The notes under the pieces are model-generated. The model worked only from the letters and a program-made list of their open reading frames with translations, did not search any database and was not told the origin of the DNA. Positions 1 through 8,763 of a stretch of DNA of 44,454 bases are shown here, piece by piece; positions within the stretch are counted from its first letter, which is position 1; the number at the start of each line of letters is the position of its first letter. The DNA comes from Verrucomicrobiota bacterium (GTDB lineage: Bacteria; Verrucomicrobiota; Verrucomicrobiia; Limisphaerales; CAIMTB01), in assembly GCA_963205105.1 (NCBI GenBank), contig CAUJJW010000365.1, forward strand, positions 1 to 44,454, given 5' to 3'. Made by a program: the position numbers and the translations under genes.

Positions 1-1
1 C

Positions 2-1177
2 CTCACCCATGCCCAAACCGTCTCGGACTACGTCGGCTTCAAGGACCCCAGCGACGTCTACCGTTTCGAAGTCGGCGGCTCCGTCACCAAAATCGAAGCG
101 GTTCTGCCCAAGGCCTCGCTCAACGGCTATGCCACGCTCGAGGTGATTCGCGACGACAACCAAAACGGGATCATCGAGGACTCCGAGATTCTCGACGATT
201 CCACGGGCCATTCGAACACGGATGCGAGAATCGAGACCTGGCTCGATCCCGGCCAATACTTCGTGCGCGTCTCCGCCTACCCCGGGTACGCCCCCAACTA
301 CGCCCTCACCCTCTCCACTGCCGCCCGACCCAACTCCCTCGGCAACCGCGACAATGATCCCGCAGCCCCCGGGTATCTCGGCCACATCACGTCCCCGAAA
401 ACCATCGATGACTTCGTCGGCGCTGCCGACCTGCAGGACTTCTTCCGATTCGACGTCACCGGGCCCAGCCGCAAAGTGACCGCCCAACTTCCCGCAGAAC
501 ATCTCCAGGGCTACGCGTATCTGCGACTGTTCGCCGATGCCAACCAGGACGGCATTCTCGAGGAACTCGACGACGCGACGGGGCATTCCCGAGCCAACGC
601 CACGATCGAGAAAGTGCTGGGATCAGGAAGGTACTTCCTCCAGGTGGAACGTCACTCCGGCTACAACACCCCCTACCGTCTCATCCTGACCCGGACGTTC
701 ACCGGCGAGGTTCCACCCTTCGTGATCCTGACACCGACGCCCCAGACCATCGTTGCCGGTAAACCAGCCACCTTTGGCGTCCAAGGCGACGGCAGCGGAA
801 CGCTCCAATACCAATGGTACCTCGATGGGGTCCCCGTTCCCGGCGCCACTTCCGAATCTGTCACCCTGACCGACCGGATCGTGGAGGTGCGCGACTACAC
901 CGTCAGCGTCCGAATCTCCAACGCCCTCGGCGGCGTCACCACCGAGTCCGTGCGCCTCCAGGTCACTCCCGCCGACGTGGAACTCGGCATCGCCCGGGCC
1001 GTCCTCCTGTCCTGGCCCCTCGCCGGCACCGACGGTTACCTGGTCCAGGGTGCCCCGACCGCCAGCGGACCCTGGACGTTCCTCACCAGCCGCGCGGTCA
1101 TCGTGAACGGCAATCGCCGCGAGTTCATCGTCGATAACCCGGCCAGCTTCGGCGCCTTCCGCCTCGCCAAACCCTGA
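2..1177 (+). CDS. Secreted PPC-repeat / Ig-like protein, 3' end only
   Basis: The reading frame is open from base 2, so the start lies outside the window; at least 391 residues are visible. Two tandem units of about 115 residues resemble bacterial pre-peptidase C-terminal (PPC) beta-sandwich domains. Each begins with a DYVGF/DDFVGA-type segment and contains an acidic EF-hand-like loop (DDNQNGIIEDSE and DANQDGILEELD). An Ig-like domain follows, with the QYQWYLDG core and a DYTV strand. The last 60 or so residues (a YLVQGA strand to a terminal FRLAKP) resemble the C-terminal module of the giant protein at 9158-15538. Such architectures belong to exported surface or extracellular proteins. The catalytic part, if any, is upstream and unseen, so no enzymatic role can be assigned. 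The stop is TGA at 1175-1177. Confidence 0.85.
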   Translation, partial: LTHAQTVSDYVGFKDPSDVYRFEVGGSVTKIEAVLPKASLNGYATLEVIRDDNQNGIIEDSEILDDSTGHSNTDARIETWLDPGQYFVRVSAYPGYAPNYALTLSTAARPNSLGNRDNDPAAPGYLGHITSPKTIDDFVGAADLQDFFRFDVTGPSRKVTAQLPAEHLQGYAYLRLFADANQDGILEELDDATGHSRANATIEKVLGSGRYFLQVERHSGYNTPYRLILTRTFTGEVPPFVILTPTPQTIVAGKPATFGVQGDGSGTLQYQWYLDGVPVPGATSESVTLTDRIVEVRDYTVSVRISNALGGVTTESVRLQVTPADVELGIARAVLLSWPLAGTDGYLVQGAPTASGPWTFLTSRAVIVNGNRREFIVDNPASFGAFRLAKP

Positions 1178-1270
1178 CCTTCCATCAGCAGCCGACGAGC
1201 ACACACAGCACGCAGCACACCGGCCGCCCGCATCCCGCGGGCGGCCTTCGTCGTGGATGGATCGCTCCAC

Positions 1271-1321
1271 CGTAGCGGCAGGCGGGACGCCCGCCGTAGA
1301 GGGGGGCGTCTCGCCCCCCGG
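1271..1321. repeat. Repeat A core, copy 0 (51-bp double palindrome)
   Basis: A 51-bp GC-rich unit that recurs at 4641, 5151 and 8764. It contains two hairpins: GGCGGG-ACG-CCCGCC and GGGGGGCG-TCT-CGCCCCCC. This copy is the most diverged in its first hairpin, where compensating changes keep the pairing (GGCGGGACGCCCGCC here, GGCGGGCGTCCCGCC in the others). Downstream, GGTTCATGAGCATGGCG matches the linker that follows the other copies. It lies in the gap after the partial PPC gene. Confidence 0.85.
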
Positions 1322-1392
1322 ACTCCTCACGGGTTCAAGGTTCATGAGCATGGCGTCCGCTTCCCACGGGCCAACGGCCCGCTCCATTCCAG

Positions 1393-1585
1393 CCTGGGCC
1401 GAAGGCCCAGGAACGCCGACCCAAACTCGGGCCAGGGCTGTAAGCCCGCACCATCCGGTGACGATCCGCGCCGAACACACCCGGAATCCACCCACCGGAT
1501 GGAACGGGCCTTCAGCCCTTGTATTCCGGGGAAAACGTTCTCCTGGGGCGTCGCCCCAGGCTGGTATGTTGCGGGCCTTTGGCCC
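1393..1585. repeat. Cluster of five short perfect hairpins
   Basis: Within about 190 bp there are five inverted repeats: CCTGGGCC-GAA-GGCCCAGG (1393-1411), GGGCT-GTA-AGCCC (1435-1447), GGGC-CTTCA-GCCC-type (1506-1518), CCTGGGGCG-T-CGCCCCAGG (1542-1560) and GGGCC-TTT-GGCCC (1573-1585). Together with copy 0 of repeat A they fill the 422-bp gap between the convergent ends of the PPC gene and the sigma-factor gene. No run of T residues follows the stems, so they are not classical terminators, although they sit where termination of both genes would be expected. I read them as intergenic palindromic repeats. Confidence 0.7.
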
Positions 1586-1599
1586 TGTCCACGTCCAAG

Positions 1600-2229
1600 T
1601 CACCCCCCCTGAAGTTCCCCACCATTCTCGATCTTCCGCATCTCGTCCTGAATCGCCGCTTCCACCACATGCTTGGCTTTCGAAACGTAGCCCGGCTCCA
1701 CCTCCATGGTACGCGCTGCCTCCTCCACACTCCGCCCATCCACCACCACCAGCTTGTAGAACTGATACTGCCGCGGCATCGAACGCCGTACCTGCGCCCG
1801 AACACCTTCCAATAACCGAACCCATTCCTGCTCGAACACCGGCCAGTACGCGTCCGTCTCCACCGTCGCCAGTTCATCAATCGATTCCATTCCCAAATCC
1901 TCCAGGTCCCGCTGCCCCGCCAGCCTTCGACGATGTTTCCTCAGCCAGTCCGTCACCCCGTTTCGCGCGATGCGAAACAGCCAGCCTTTGAACCGCCCCT
2001 TGTCCGGGTTGTACGAAAACCCACCGATCGCCTGGAACACCTTGATGAACACTTCCTGCGTGACGTCTTCCGCATCGGCATCCGACGGCACCAAGCGCCG
2101 CGCAAAACCGGTCACCACCGGCTTGTACCGACGCCAGAACGCCTCCCAACTCGTCGTGTCCTTCGGATCCCGAATCCGAAGCAACAGACTCGCCCGGGTT
2201 GTCTCCCAGTCTTTCTCGTAGGCTGCCAT
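1600..2229 (-). CDS. ECF-type RNA polymerase sigma factor
   Basis: 209 residues, normal for an ECF (group 4) sigma-70 factor. Region 2 is seen as DADAEDVTQEVFIKVFQAI followed by GRFKGWLFRIARNGVTDWLRKHRR, the -10-binding and strand-opening part. Region 4 is seen near the C-terminus (QYQFYKLVVVDGRSVEEAARTM, then EPGYVSKAKHVV), a helix-turn-helix for the -35 element. No anti-sigma gene with the usual small membrane-protein look is adjacent. The divergent neighbour is a CHASE2 Ser/Thr kinase, whose annotated start is only 27 bp away, and next comes a FecR-domain outer-membrane protein. Some ECF factors are controlled by Ser/Thr kinases (for example EcfP/PknT in Vibrio), so phosphorylation control is a reasonable inference here, but it is unproven. 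The 3' end runs into hairpin repeats. Confidence 0.9.
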   Translation of the reverse strand: MAAYEKDWETTRASLLLRIRDPKDTTSWEAFWRRYKPVVTGFARRLVPSDADAEDVTQEVFIKVFQAIGGFSYNPDKGRFKGWLFRIARNGVTDWLRKHRRRLAGQRDLEDLGMESIDELATVETDAYWPVFEQEWVRLLEGVRAQVRRSMPRQYQFYKLVVVDGRSVEEAARTMEVEPGYVSKAKHVVEAAIQDEMRKIENGGELQGG

Positions 2230-2256
2230 CCGTGAACCGCGTGCTAGCAGTCCGGC

Positions 2257-4365
2257 ATGCCCAGCGTCAAATCACCTTCCGTCAACCTTGCCAGAGCCCC
2301 CTGCCCCCACCTAGAAACCCTGGGTCTCGCCGGCATGCCGCTCCTCCCCAACTCCGATCGCCCCCCAGCGCGCACGCCCGACCGGCCTCCACCGGCGCGA
2401 CCCCGTTTTCTGACCCGCCGACATCTCCAAGGCTTCGCCGCCGCCGCCGCCGTCGCACTCGTCGCTCTGTTGTTCGGGCAACCGCTCCATGAGTTCAGTT
2501 ACGACGCCACCTACCTCGTCCGCCCCACGGTCACCCCCGACGACGCCGTCATCGTGACCATGGATCTCCAATCGCACATCGACCTCAAGCAACGCCCCGA
2601 AGGCCGCTGGTCCCGCGCGCTTCATGCCGAATTGATCCAGCTCCTCGCCACCCATCAACCCCGCGCGATCGTGCTCGATTCGGTCTTCATGGAACCCGAC
2701 ATCCAGGGACCGGAAGCGGACGCCGCTCTCGTCGAAGCCATCCGGCGCGCCGGAAACGTCGCCGTCGCCGCCACCGTCGAAGGTTTCACCCGCGACGGCA
2801 TTTCGAGTTATCAGGTCATCCCGCCGTTCGCACCGCTCCGGTCCGTCGCCCGCTGGGGCCCCCCGCGCTATCCCGAACAGGGCGCCGTCCGCGAATCGAT
2901 CCCGTCCACCGATGGTCGGCCCACCCTGGCCCGGGTGGTGTTCCAAATGCTTCAACCGGAGAAAGGCACGAATGCCGCCGCTACGCCCTCGCGTTTCTGG
3001 CTCAACTATTACGGCCCGCCCGGTTCGCTGCCCCGCGTTTCCTACGCCGCCGTGCTCCGCGGCGAAGTGCCTGCCGAAACGTTCCGCAACCGCATCGTGT
3101 TCGTGGGCGCCGATTACAAGGGTCCGTTTCCCACCGCCGGAATCAGCGCCACCCAATCCGGCTTCGACAACCTCCCCACCCCGTACACCCGCTTCACCCG
3201 TGTGAAAGCATCCGGCGTCGAGGTCGTCGCCACCGAAGTGCTCAATCTGCTCCGCAACGACGGCCTGCACCGGTGGCCTCGTTGGCTCGAGTGGACCGTC
3301 TTTTCCCTCTTCGGCGGCGGCGCCATCCTGCTGTTCGCCATGCTCCGCCCCCTCGCGGCCGCCCTCACCTGCCTCGCCCTCGCCCTCGGCGTGGCCTCGG
3401 TCTCCCTTTTCTCCGTCGCCTGGACGCAGTCCTGGTTCGCCTGGTGGATCCCTTGTTTCGTTGAAATCCCCTTCGCACTCGCCTGGTGCCTGCTCGTCCG
3501 CCTGGATCATTTCCCTTCCGATGCCGGCCCCAGAGAACTTCCCGATTCGCCTTCCATTCCCTTCATCATCCCCGGCTACACGCTCCTGCGCGAAATCGGC
3601 CGCGGCGGCTACGGCTCCGTGTGGCTCGCCCGCGATGTCGTCGGCGTCGTGCGCGCCATCAAAGTCGTCCGCCGGGAATCGGTCGCCGACATGGCCGCCT
3701 CGGACCGCGAGTTCCAGGGTATCCGTCGCTACTCACCGCTTTCGTTGCGACACCCCGGGTTCACACCCATCCTCCACGTCGGCCGCGAGGACGCCCAAGG
3801 GTTCTTCTATTACGTCATGGAAGCTGCAGACGACCAGAGTTCAGGGTCCGCCATCGACCCCGAGCGTTACCAACCACGCACCCTGCGATCCGAGATCGAT
3901 CGCCAAGGCTTCCTTCCCGTTGCCCAGACCGTGGAAATCGGCATCGCCCTCGGCCGGGCCCTCGCCTTCCTGCACCAGCACCAGCTCGTCCATCGCGACG
4001 TCAAACCGGCCAATGTGCTTTTTGTCGGTGGGAAGGCCCGCCTCGCCGACCTCGGACTGGTCACCCATCTCGCAAACCACCCCGGCGAAGTCAGCCAGGT
4101 GGGTACGCCGGATTATCTCCCCGACGAAGGTACCGGCACCATCACCGCCGAGGTCTACGCTCTCGGAAAATTACTGGCGGTCGCGGTGACAGGGAAACAT
4201 GCCTCCCAGTTCGGCGAACTCCCCACCCGTTTCGATGAACGGCCCGATGCGAACGCCTTTCGCAAGCTCAACCAACTCTTGCTCACCGCCTGCGACCCCG
4301 ACCCCAAACAACGTTTCCCATCCATGGAGGCTTTCGTCGCAGCCCTGGAACGTCTCGCGGCGTGA
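2257..4365 (+). CDS. CHASE2 sensor Ser/Thr protein kinase
   Basis: 702 residues. A proline-rich N-terminus leads to a transmembrane helix at about 57-74. An extracytoplasmic CHASE2 domain follows at about 75-330 (DDAVIVTMDLQSH, RAIVLDSVFMEP), then three closely spaced membrane helices at about 343-416, and a cytoplasmic protein kinase domain from about 441 to the end. The kinase looks active: Gly-loop GRGGYGSV (448-455), ATP-anchoring K469 in AIKVV, catalytic HRDVKPAN (579-586), and metal-binding D598 in a DLG variant of DFG. The order CHASE2-3TM-output is typical of the family, usually with cyclase, histidine kinase or Ser/Thr kinase outputs. An ATG at 2335 would remove 26 residues and leave about 105 bp for the divergent promoters, so it may be the true start. 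The likely role is to sense an envelope signal, perhaps through the FecR-domain protein encoded next, and to phosphorylate a cytoplasmic target such as the sigma factor. Confidence 0.9.
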   Translation: MPSVKSPSVNLARAPCPHLETLGLAGMPLLPNSDRPPARTPDRPPPARPRFLTRRHLQGFAAAAAVALVALLFGQPLHEFSYDATYLVRPTVTPDDAVIVTMDLQSHIDLKQRPEGRWSRALHAELIQLLATHQPRAIVLDSVFMEPDIQGPEADAALVEAIRRAGNVAVAATVEGFTRDGISSYQVIPPFAPLRSVARWGPPRYPEQGAVRESIPSTDGRPTLARVVFQMLQPEKGTNAAATPSRFWLNYYGPPGSLPRVSYAAVLRGEVPAETFRNRIVFVGADYKGPFPTAGISATQSGFDNLPTPYTRFTRVKASGVEVVATEVLNLLRNDGLHRWPRWLEWTVFSLFGGGAILLFAMLRPLAAALTCLALALGVASVSLFSVAWTQSWFAWWIPCFVEIPFALAWCLLVRLDHFPSDAGPRELPDSPSIPFIIPGYTLLREIGRGGYGSVWLARDVVGVVRAIKVVRRESVADMAASDREFQGIRRYSPLSLRHPGFTPILHVGREDAQGFFYYVMEAADDQSSGSAIDPERYQPRTLRSEIDRQGFLPVAQTVEIGIALGRALAFLHQHQLVHRDVKPANVLFVGGKARLADLGLVTHLANHPGEVSQVGTPDYLPDEGTGTITAEVYALGKLLAVAVTGKHASQFGELPTRFDERPDANAFRKLNQLLLTACDPDPKQRFPSMEAFVAALERLAA

Positions 4366-4434
4366 CGCCGCAGGGGCGAAGAAATTTTGGCGCGTCAGGT
4401 AAGATTCGCCGACGCCCATCGTAGAAGGACTGGA

Positions 4435-7400
4435 ATGGCCCCATCGGCCCTCATCGAGATGCAGCGCCCGCTCCGCCGGGGACAAGTGTCGAGGTTCGTC
4501 GACCTCGCCCCCCCCGGCGGCATCGGCTCGCGCACCCGCGCGCCCTCCCCGCTTCGCACCACCCGTCGCACCCCATCTCATCCCACCTTTCGTCTTTGGT
4601 TCCGGCTCTGCTTGTTGAGCCTCTCGATGAACCTGGCATCCGTAGCGGCGGGCGTCCCGCCTGCCGTAGAGGGGGGCGTCCCGCCCCCCGGAGTCCATCC
4701 TGGTTCATGGTCTGTGAGCTTGGCGCCTGCGCCAACGCCGCTCTCCATGAACCTTTCCATGGCAGCGATCGCGAGGGTTGAACCGGGATCCCTCACCCCG
4801 GCCCTCTCCCGGGGGGAGAGGGTGTCGCGTCCTGACCTCGGCGACATGCCTGAACCCCGTCCTTCCGAGCCATCGCGAATCGCCCCAGCCAACGCCCTAC
4901 TTAACCCTCCGAAATCCGCGGCGACGATTCTCCTTCCCCCTCCGGAAGAAGGCCGGGATGAGGGCCGCCCGCTCCACTCCTCGCGCCACGGTTCATGGTC
5001 GGTGGGCAAATGGGTATCGAACAAAGGGCTCTCCATGAACCTGCCTTCCCCTCGTCATCGTACTCCTACTCCTAATCGTAATCCCCCCGCCTCCCCAGGT
5101 TCATGGCCCGTGAGCATGGCGCCAGCGCCACTTCCCATGAACCTCGCCTCCGTAGCGGCGGGCGTCCCGCCTGCCGTAGAGGGGGGCGTCCCGCCCCCCG
5201 GAACCCCCGCCTCAACCTCCATGGGCAGCTCGGTCTCCAACCGGCCGGCTCCCATCACCGCAAGCACCGACGCCACCTTCGTGTCGGTGCAAGGGACCGT
5301 TGAATTCAGCCGAGGCACGTCCGGTGTCTGGCAACCCGCCACCACCAACGTCACCCTCCACGCCGGCGACAGCTTGCGCACCGCCGAGTTCAGCCGCGCC
5401 ACCCTCCGGTTGGGCCCGCAATCCATCCTTCAGGTGTCGGAACTCACCTCGATTCGTATCAGCCCACGACAGGAATCGCTCCTCCTCCAGCTGTTCCGCG
5501 GCCTGCTCTATTTCTTCCACCGCGACGGTTCGACACCCCTGGAAGTCGAAGGGGCCGGCATCAACGCCGCCGTGCTCGGCACCGACGTCGCCATCGGCAT
5601 CTCCCCTGACGGCCAAGCCAACGTCACCCTCTACGACGGCCGGGTCGATCTGCGCACCGCCCACGGCCAAGCCAGCCTCCTCAGTGGCCAAAGCGCCTTC
5701 GTCCTTCCCGGACAAGCGCCGACCATCGCCCCGGTCGTCGGCGGCGATTTCACCGCCATCCAGTGGTTCCTTCACTACCCGGCCGTGCTCGTCCCCGAGG
5801 ATCTCGGCTGGCACCAACCGCCAGATGCCTCCCTCGCCGAAAGCCTCCGCTTGTACCGCGCCGGTTCCTTCCGGGAGGCATTTCTCGCCATCCCGCAAGG
5901 CCGCATCCCGACCTCCCCCGAGGAATGCGTCTATTTCGCCGCCTTGTCCCTCGCCATCGGCCAGGTCCCCGCCGCAGAACAATGGCTGGCTCAGGTGCCC
6001 ACTTCAGGCATCCCCGGTCGCCTCGCCCAAACTCAACAGCAGTGGGTCGCGTCCATCCTCCACGGCCCATCCGCAGCCCAACCGATCCCACAAACCCCGG
6101 AAGCTTCCAGCGATTCCCCCAACGAGCCGTCAGCCAACCTGGCCACCGAGCACCTCGCCTCTTCCTACCGGTTGCAGGCCGAATTCCGCCTCCCCGAAGC
6201 CCTCGATCGCGCCCAACGCGCCACCGAGCAGGCTCCAAACTCCGGCCTCGCCTGGACGCGTCGCGGCGAACTAGCCTTCAGCCTGGGCCGCACCCGTGAA
6301 GCCCGTTCCCACCTCCACCGCGCCCTCCAGCTCAGCCCGGAACACCCCGCCGCCTGGACGCTGCACGGTTTTGTTCATGCCGCCGACAACCGCATCTCGG
6401 ATGCGCTGGCAGCCTTCGAACGCGCCATCGCCTTAGACCCCGGACTTGGCGAGGCCTGGCTCGGACGCGGGCTCGGTCGCGTGCGTCAAGGCGACCTCAC
6501 TGGTGGCCGAACCGACCTACTGATCGCCGCCGCCAAGGAACCCCAGCGTTCCTTGCTGCGCAGTTACCTGGGCAAGGCGTTCGCCGATTCCGCCCCGTTC
6601 CGCACCCCCGCCCTTCCCCAACTCGCCCAGCACGAGTTGTCGCTGGCCCAGACCCTGGATCCCAACGATCCCACCCCGTGGCTCTACTCCGCCCTCCTGC
6701 ATCAACAAGGCAACCAGATCAATCCGGCGATCCGGGATCTTCACGAAGCCCAAAACCGCCACGAGCAACGCGGACTGTTCCGATCGCAACTCGGCCTGGA
6801 CCAGGATCGCGCCGTGCGCAGTGCGAATCTCGCCCAACTGTACCGCGACGCCGGGTTTCCCGAGATCGCCCTGCGCGAAGCCTCCCACGCGATCGACGAC
6901 GACTACGCCAACGCCGCGGCCCACCTGTACCTCGCCAACAGCTACGACCTGCGCCGCGATCCGCGCCGCGTCCATCTGCGCTACGAGACCCCGTGGTACA
7001 GCGAGTTCCTGCTCGCCAACCTGCTCGCCCCCGTGGGCGCCGGTTCCCTGTCCCAGACCATCGCCAATCACGAGTATTCGCGCCTCTTTACCCGTGACCG
7101 CTTCGGACTGGTCAACGCCACTTCCTGGACCGGCAACGGCGACTGGCTCCAGCGCTCCGCCCAGTTCGGCCAACAAGGCAACGTCGCCTATTCCCTCGAC
7201 GCCCTCTACTCCAGCCGCGTCGGCCAACGCCTCAACAACGATTCCGAGGAACTCGCCCTCGCAGCCACCGTCAAAATCCAGGCCGGGCCCGCCGACGATT
7301 TCCTCTTCCAAGCGTCCTACTTCAACGCCGAATCCGGCGATCTCCTGCAACGGTACGATCCCAACGATGCCCTGCCCAGACTGCGCATCGAGGAACGTCA

Positions 7401-8700
7401 CGAACCCACCGCCCAGATCGGCTGGCATCACACCTGGAACCCAGGCCACCACACGCTCGCCCTCGTCAGCCCCTGGAATGTTTCGCTGGGCTACGTGAAC
7501 CCCGATCACCGCGTGCCGTACACCTTCGAGGACAACACTGGCCTCGCCACCTGGAACCAAGGCGTCCTTCCGCTCGACACGTATCGCAGCCGCCTCACCG
7601 GCGTCGCCTTCGAGCTTCAGCAAATCTGGCAGTCCGAGTCCCACACGGTCATCGCCGGCGCGCGCCTTCAGACCGGCCGTTTCGATACCCACGCAGAACT
7701 CAATCCGGCGGACTTTTCCGACGACATCCCCGCCGTCTCCGACACCGACCCACGCCTCGCACGCCTGGGATTCTACGCCTATGACCAATGGAAACCGGTG
7801 GAAGCAATCACGCTGACCGCCGGTCTGTCGTACGATCACCTGACTCAGCCCATCAATTTCCGATCCGCGCCGATGTTGGAAGGCGATGAATCGCGGGAAC
7901 GGTTCGGACCCAAACTCGGCGTGGCGGCCCGCCCGTGGCGTGGAGGCACCGTGCGCGCAGCTTGGTCGCGCAGCCTCGGCGGCGTGAGTCTCGACCAAAG
8001 CCAGCGTCTGGAGCCCGTGCAGGTCGCCGGATTTACTCAGGCCTACCGGGGACTTTTCCCGGAATCCCTTACCGGCTCGGTGTCCGGCCAGGCAATGGAA
8101 GGGATCGGCGTCGCCTGGGACCAACGCTTCTCCAGCAACACCTGGACCACTGTTTCCCTCGAGCGTCTCACCAGCGAGGCCCGCCAAAACGCCGGAGGGT
8201 TTCGCTTCGATCAAGCCGGTTACCAGGGAATGACGGCGTTTACCGACGCGCTCAAGTTCACCGAGGATTCCCTGTCGCTCGCCGCCGGGCATGCGCTCCA
8301 CCGCGACGTCTCCCTCGGTCTCCAGTACCGTATCGCTTCGGCGGAACTCGAACGGTCCCCGCAGGCCTCCTACAGCAATATCGATGGACCCAGCCGAGAG
8401 CGCTCGATCGTCCAACAGCTGACCGGGTCGGTCCGCTACCATCATCCCTCCGGATTCTTCGCCTCGATCGACAGCACCTGGACCCATCAATCCAACCAAC
8501 TCGCCGCCAGTCCGTATTCCGGGGATGACTTCTGGCAATGGGACGCCTGGGTCGGGTGGCGTTTCTTCCGCCGACAAGCCGAGGTTGCCGCAGGCGTGCT
8601 CAATCTCACCGATACCGACTACCGGCTCTATCCTTTGAACGACCTCACCGAACCGTACCGCGACCGAACCCTCGCCGTGTCAGTCCGGTTCGCGTTTTAG
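4435..8700 (+). CDS. FecR-domain / TPR / outer-membrane beta-barrel fusion protein
   Basis: About 1421 residues from the ATG at 4435, which has a good AAGGA 5 bases upstream; a TTG at 4387 is also in frame. A FecR domain lies at about 282-435 (FVSVQGTVEFSRG, AAVLGTDVAIGI, VTLYDGRVDL). TPR-like helical repeats run from about 576 to 843 (PNSGLAWTRRGELAFSLGR, AFERAIALDPGLGEAWLGRG). The remaining 560 or so residues are rich in alternating beta-strands and end in LAVSVRFAF, with the terminal Phe expected of an outer-membrane barrel. No TonB box or plug domain was recognised. The N-terminus is odd: a short hydrophobic stretch (LWFRLCLLSL, about residue 53) is followed by roughly 190 residues encoded by intergenic-type repeats (copies A1, B1, A2), all in frame. 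The signal peptide is therefore uncertain; a barrel must be exported, so either this stretch is used or the start is misjudged. It lies 69 bp downstream of the CHASE2 kinase and is probably co-transcribed with it. Confidence 0.85.
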   Translation: MAPSALIEMQRPLRRGQVSRFVDLAPPGGIGSRTRAPSPLRTTRRTPSHPTFRLWFRLCLLSLSMNLASVAAGVPPAVEGGVPPPGVHPGSWSVSLAPAPTPLSMNLSMAAIARVEPGSLTPALSRGERVSRPDLGDMPEPRPSEPSRIAPANALLNPPKSAATILLPPPEEGRDEGRPLHSSRHGSWSVGKWVSNKGLSMNLPSPRHRTPTPNRNPPASPGSWPVSMAPAPLPMNLASVAAGVPPAVEGGVPPPGTPASTSMGSSVSNRPAPITASTDATFVSVQGTVEFSRGTSGVWQPATTNVTLHAGDSLRTAEFSRATLRLGPQSILQVSELTSIRISPRQESLLLQLFRGLLYFFHRDGSTPLEVEGAGINAAVLGTDVAIGISPDGQANVTLYDGRVDLRTAHGQASLLSGQSAFVLPGQAPTIAPVVGGDFTAIQWFLHYPAVLVPEDLGWHQPPDASLAESLRLYRAGSFREAFLAIPQGRIPTSPEECVYFAALSLAIGQVPAAEQWLAQVPTSGIPGRLAQTQQQWVASILHGPSAAQPIPQTPEASSDSPNEPSANLATEHLASSYRLQAEFRLPEALDRAQRATEQAPNSGLAWTRRGELAFSLGRTREARSHLHRALQLSPEHPAAWTLHGFVHAADNRISDALAAFERAIALDPGLGEAWLGRGLGRVRQGDLTGGRTDLLIAAAKEPQRSLLRSYLGKAFADSAPFRTPALPQLAQHELSLAQTLDPNDPTPWLYSALLHQQGNQINPAIRDLHEAQNRHEQRGLFRSQLGLDQDRAVRSANLAQLYRDAGFPEIALREASHAIDDDYANAAAHLYLANSYDLRRDPRRVHLRYETPWYSEFLLANLLAPVGAGSLSQTIANHEYSRLFTRDRFGLVNATSWTGNGDWLQRSAQFGQQGNVAYSLDALYSSRVGQRLNNDSEELALAATVKIQAGPADDFLFQASYFNAESGDLLQRYDPNDALPRLRIEERHEPTAQIGWHHTWNPGHHTLALVSPWNVSLGYVNPDHRVPYTFEDNTGLATWNQGVLPLDTYRSRLTGVAFELQQIWQSESHTVIAGARLQTGRFDTHAELNPADFSDDIPAVSDTDPRLARLGFYAYDQWKPVEAITLTAGLSYDHLTQPINFRSAPMLEGDESRERFGPKLGVAARPWRGGTVRAAWSRSLGGVSLDQSQRLEPVQVAGFTQAYRGLFPESLTGSVSGQAMEGIGVAWDQRFSSNTWTTVSLERLTSEARQNAGGFRFDQAGYQGMTAFTDALKFTEDSLSLAAGHALHRDVSLGLQYRIASAELERSPQASYSNIDGPSRERSIVQQLTGSVRYHHPSGFFASIDSTWTHQSNQLAASPYSGDDFWQWDAWVGWRFFRRQAEVAAGVLNLTDTDYRLYPLNDLTEPYRDRTLAVSVRFAF
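4641..4691. repeat. Repeat A core, copy 1
   Basis: A 51-bp double-hairpin unit, almost identical to the copies at 5151 and 8764. It is preceded by an ATGAACC tag (4627) and followed by a GGTTCATGG tag, so tags in inverted orientation flank the unit. It lies in frame inside the 5' part of the FecR-TPR-barrel gene, where it encodes a peptide of the AAGVPPAVEGGVPPPG kind. Confidence 0.9.
4747..5000. repeat. Repeat B, copy 1 (254 bp)
   Basis: A 254-bp unit bounded by CCATGAACC on the left and GGTTCATGG on the right, which are inverted copies of each other. Inside, CCCTCACCCCGGCCCTCTCCC on the left pairs with GGGAGAAGGCCGGGATGAGGG-type sequence on the right in all copies (imperfectly here), so the element could fold into a long stem with a loop of about 130 bases. 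Other copies are at 8867, 34381 and 36045. This copy lies in frame within the 5' end of the FecR-TPR-barrel gene. Confidence 0.9.
5151..5201. repeat. Repeat A core, copy 2
   Basis: Second 51-bp double-hairpin unit within the 5' part of the FecR-TPR-barrel gene. It is preceded by the linker GTGAGCATGGCGCCAGCGCC and an ATGAACC tag at 5137. The FecR domain begins about 75 bp after it. Confidence 0.9.
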
Positions 8701-8763
8701 AAGATTCCGACGCTGGATCCACCACCCGCTACCGATGACCCACTTTTCCACGAACCTTCTGTC

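Noticed and set aside
6517..8577. 686-residue open frame on the minus strand
   Set aside because: It lies opposite the FecR-TPR-barrel gene; its Gly/Glu/Val-rich composition is what antisense of GC-rich codons gives, and no domain is visible.
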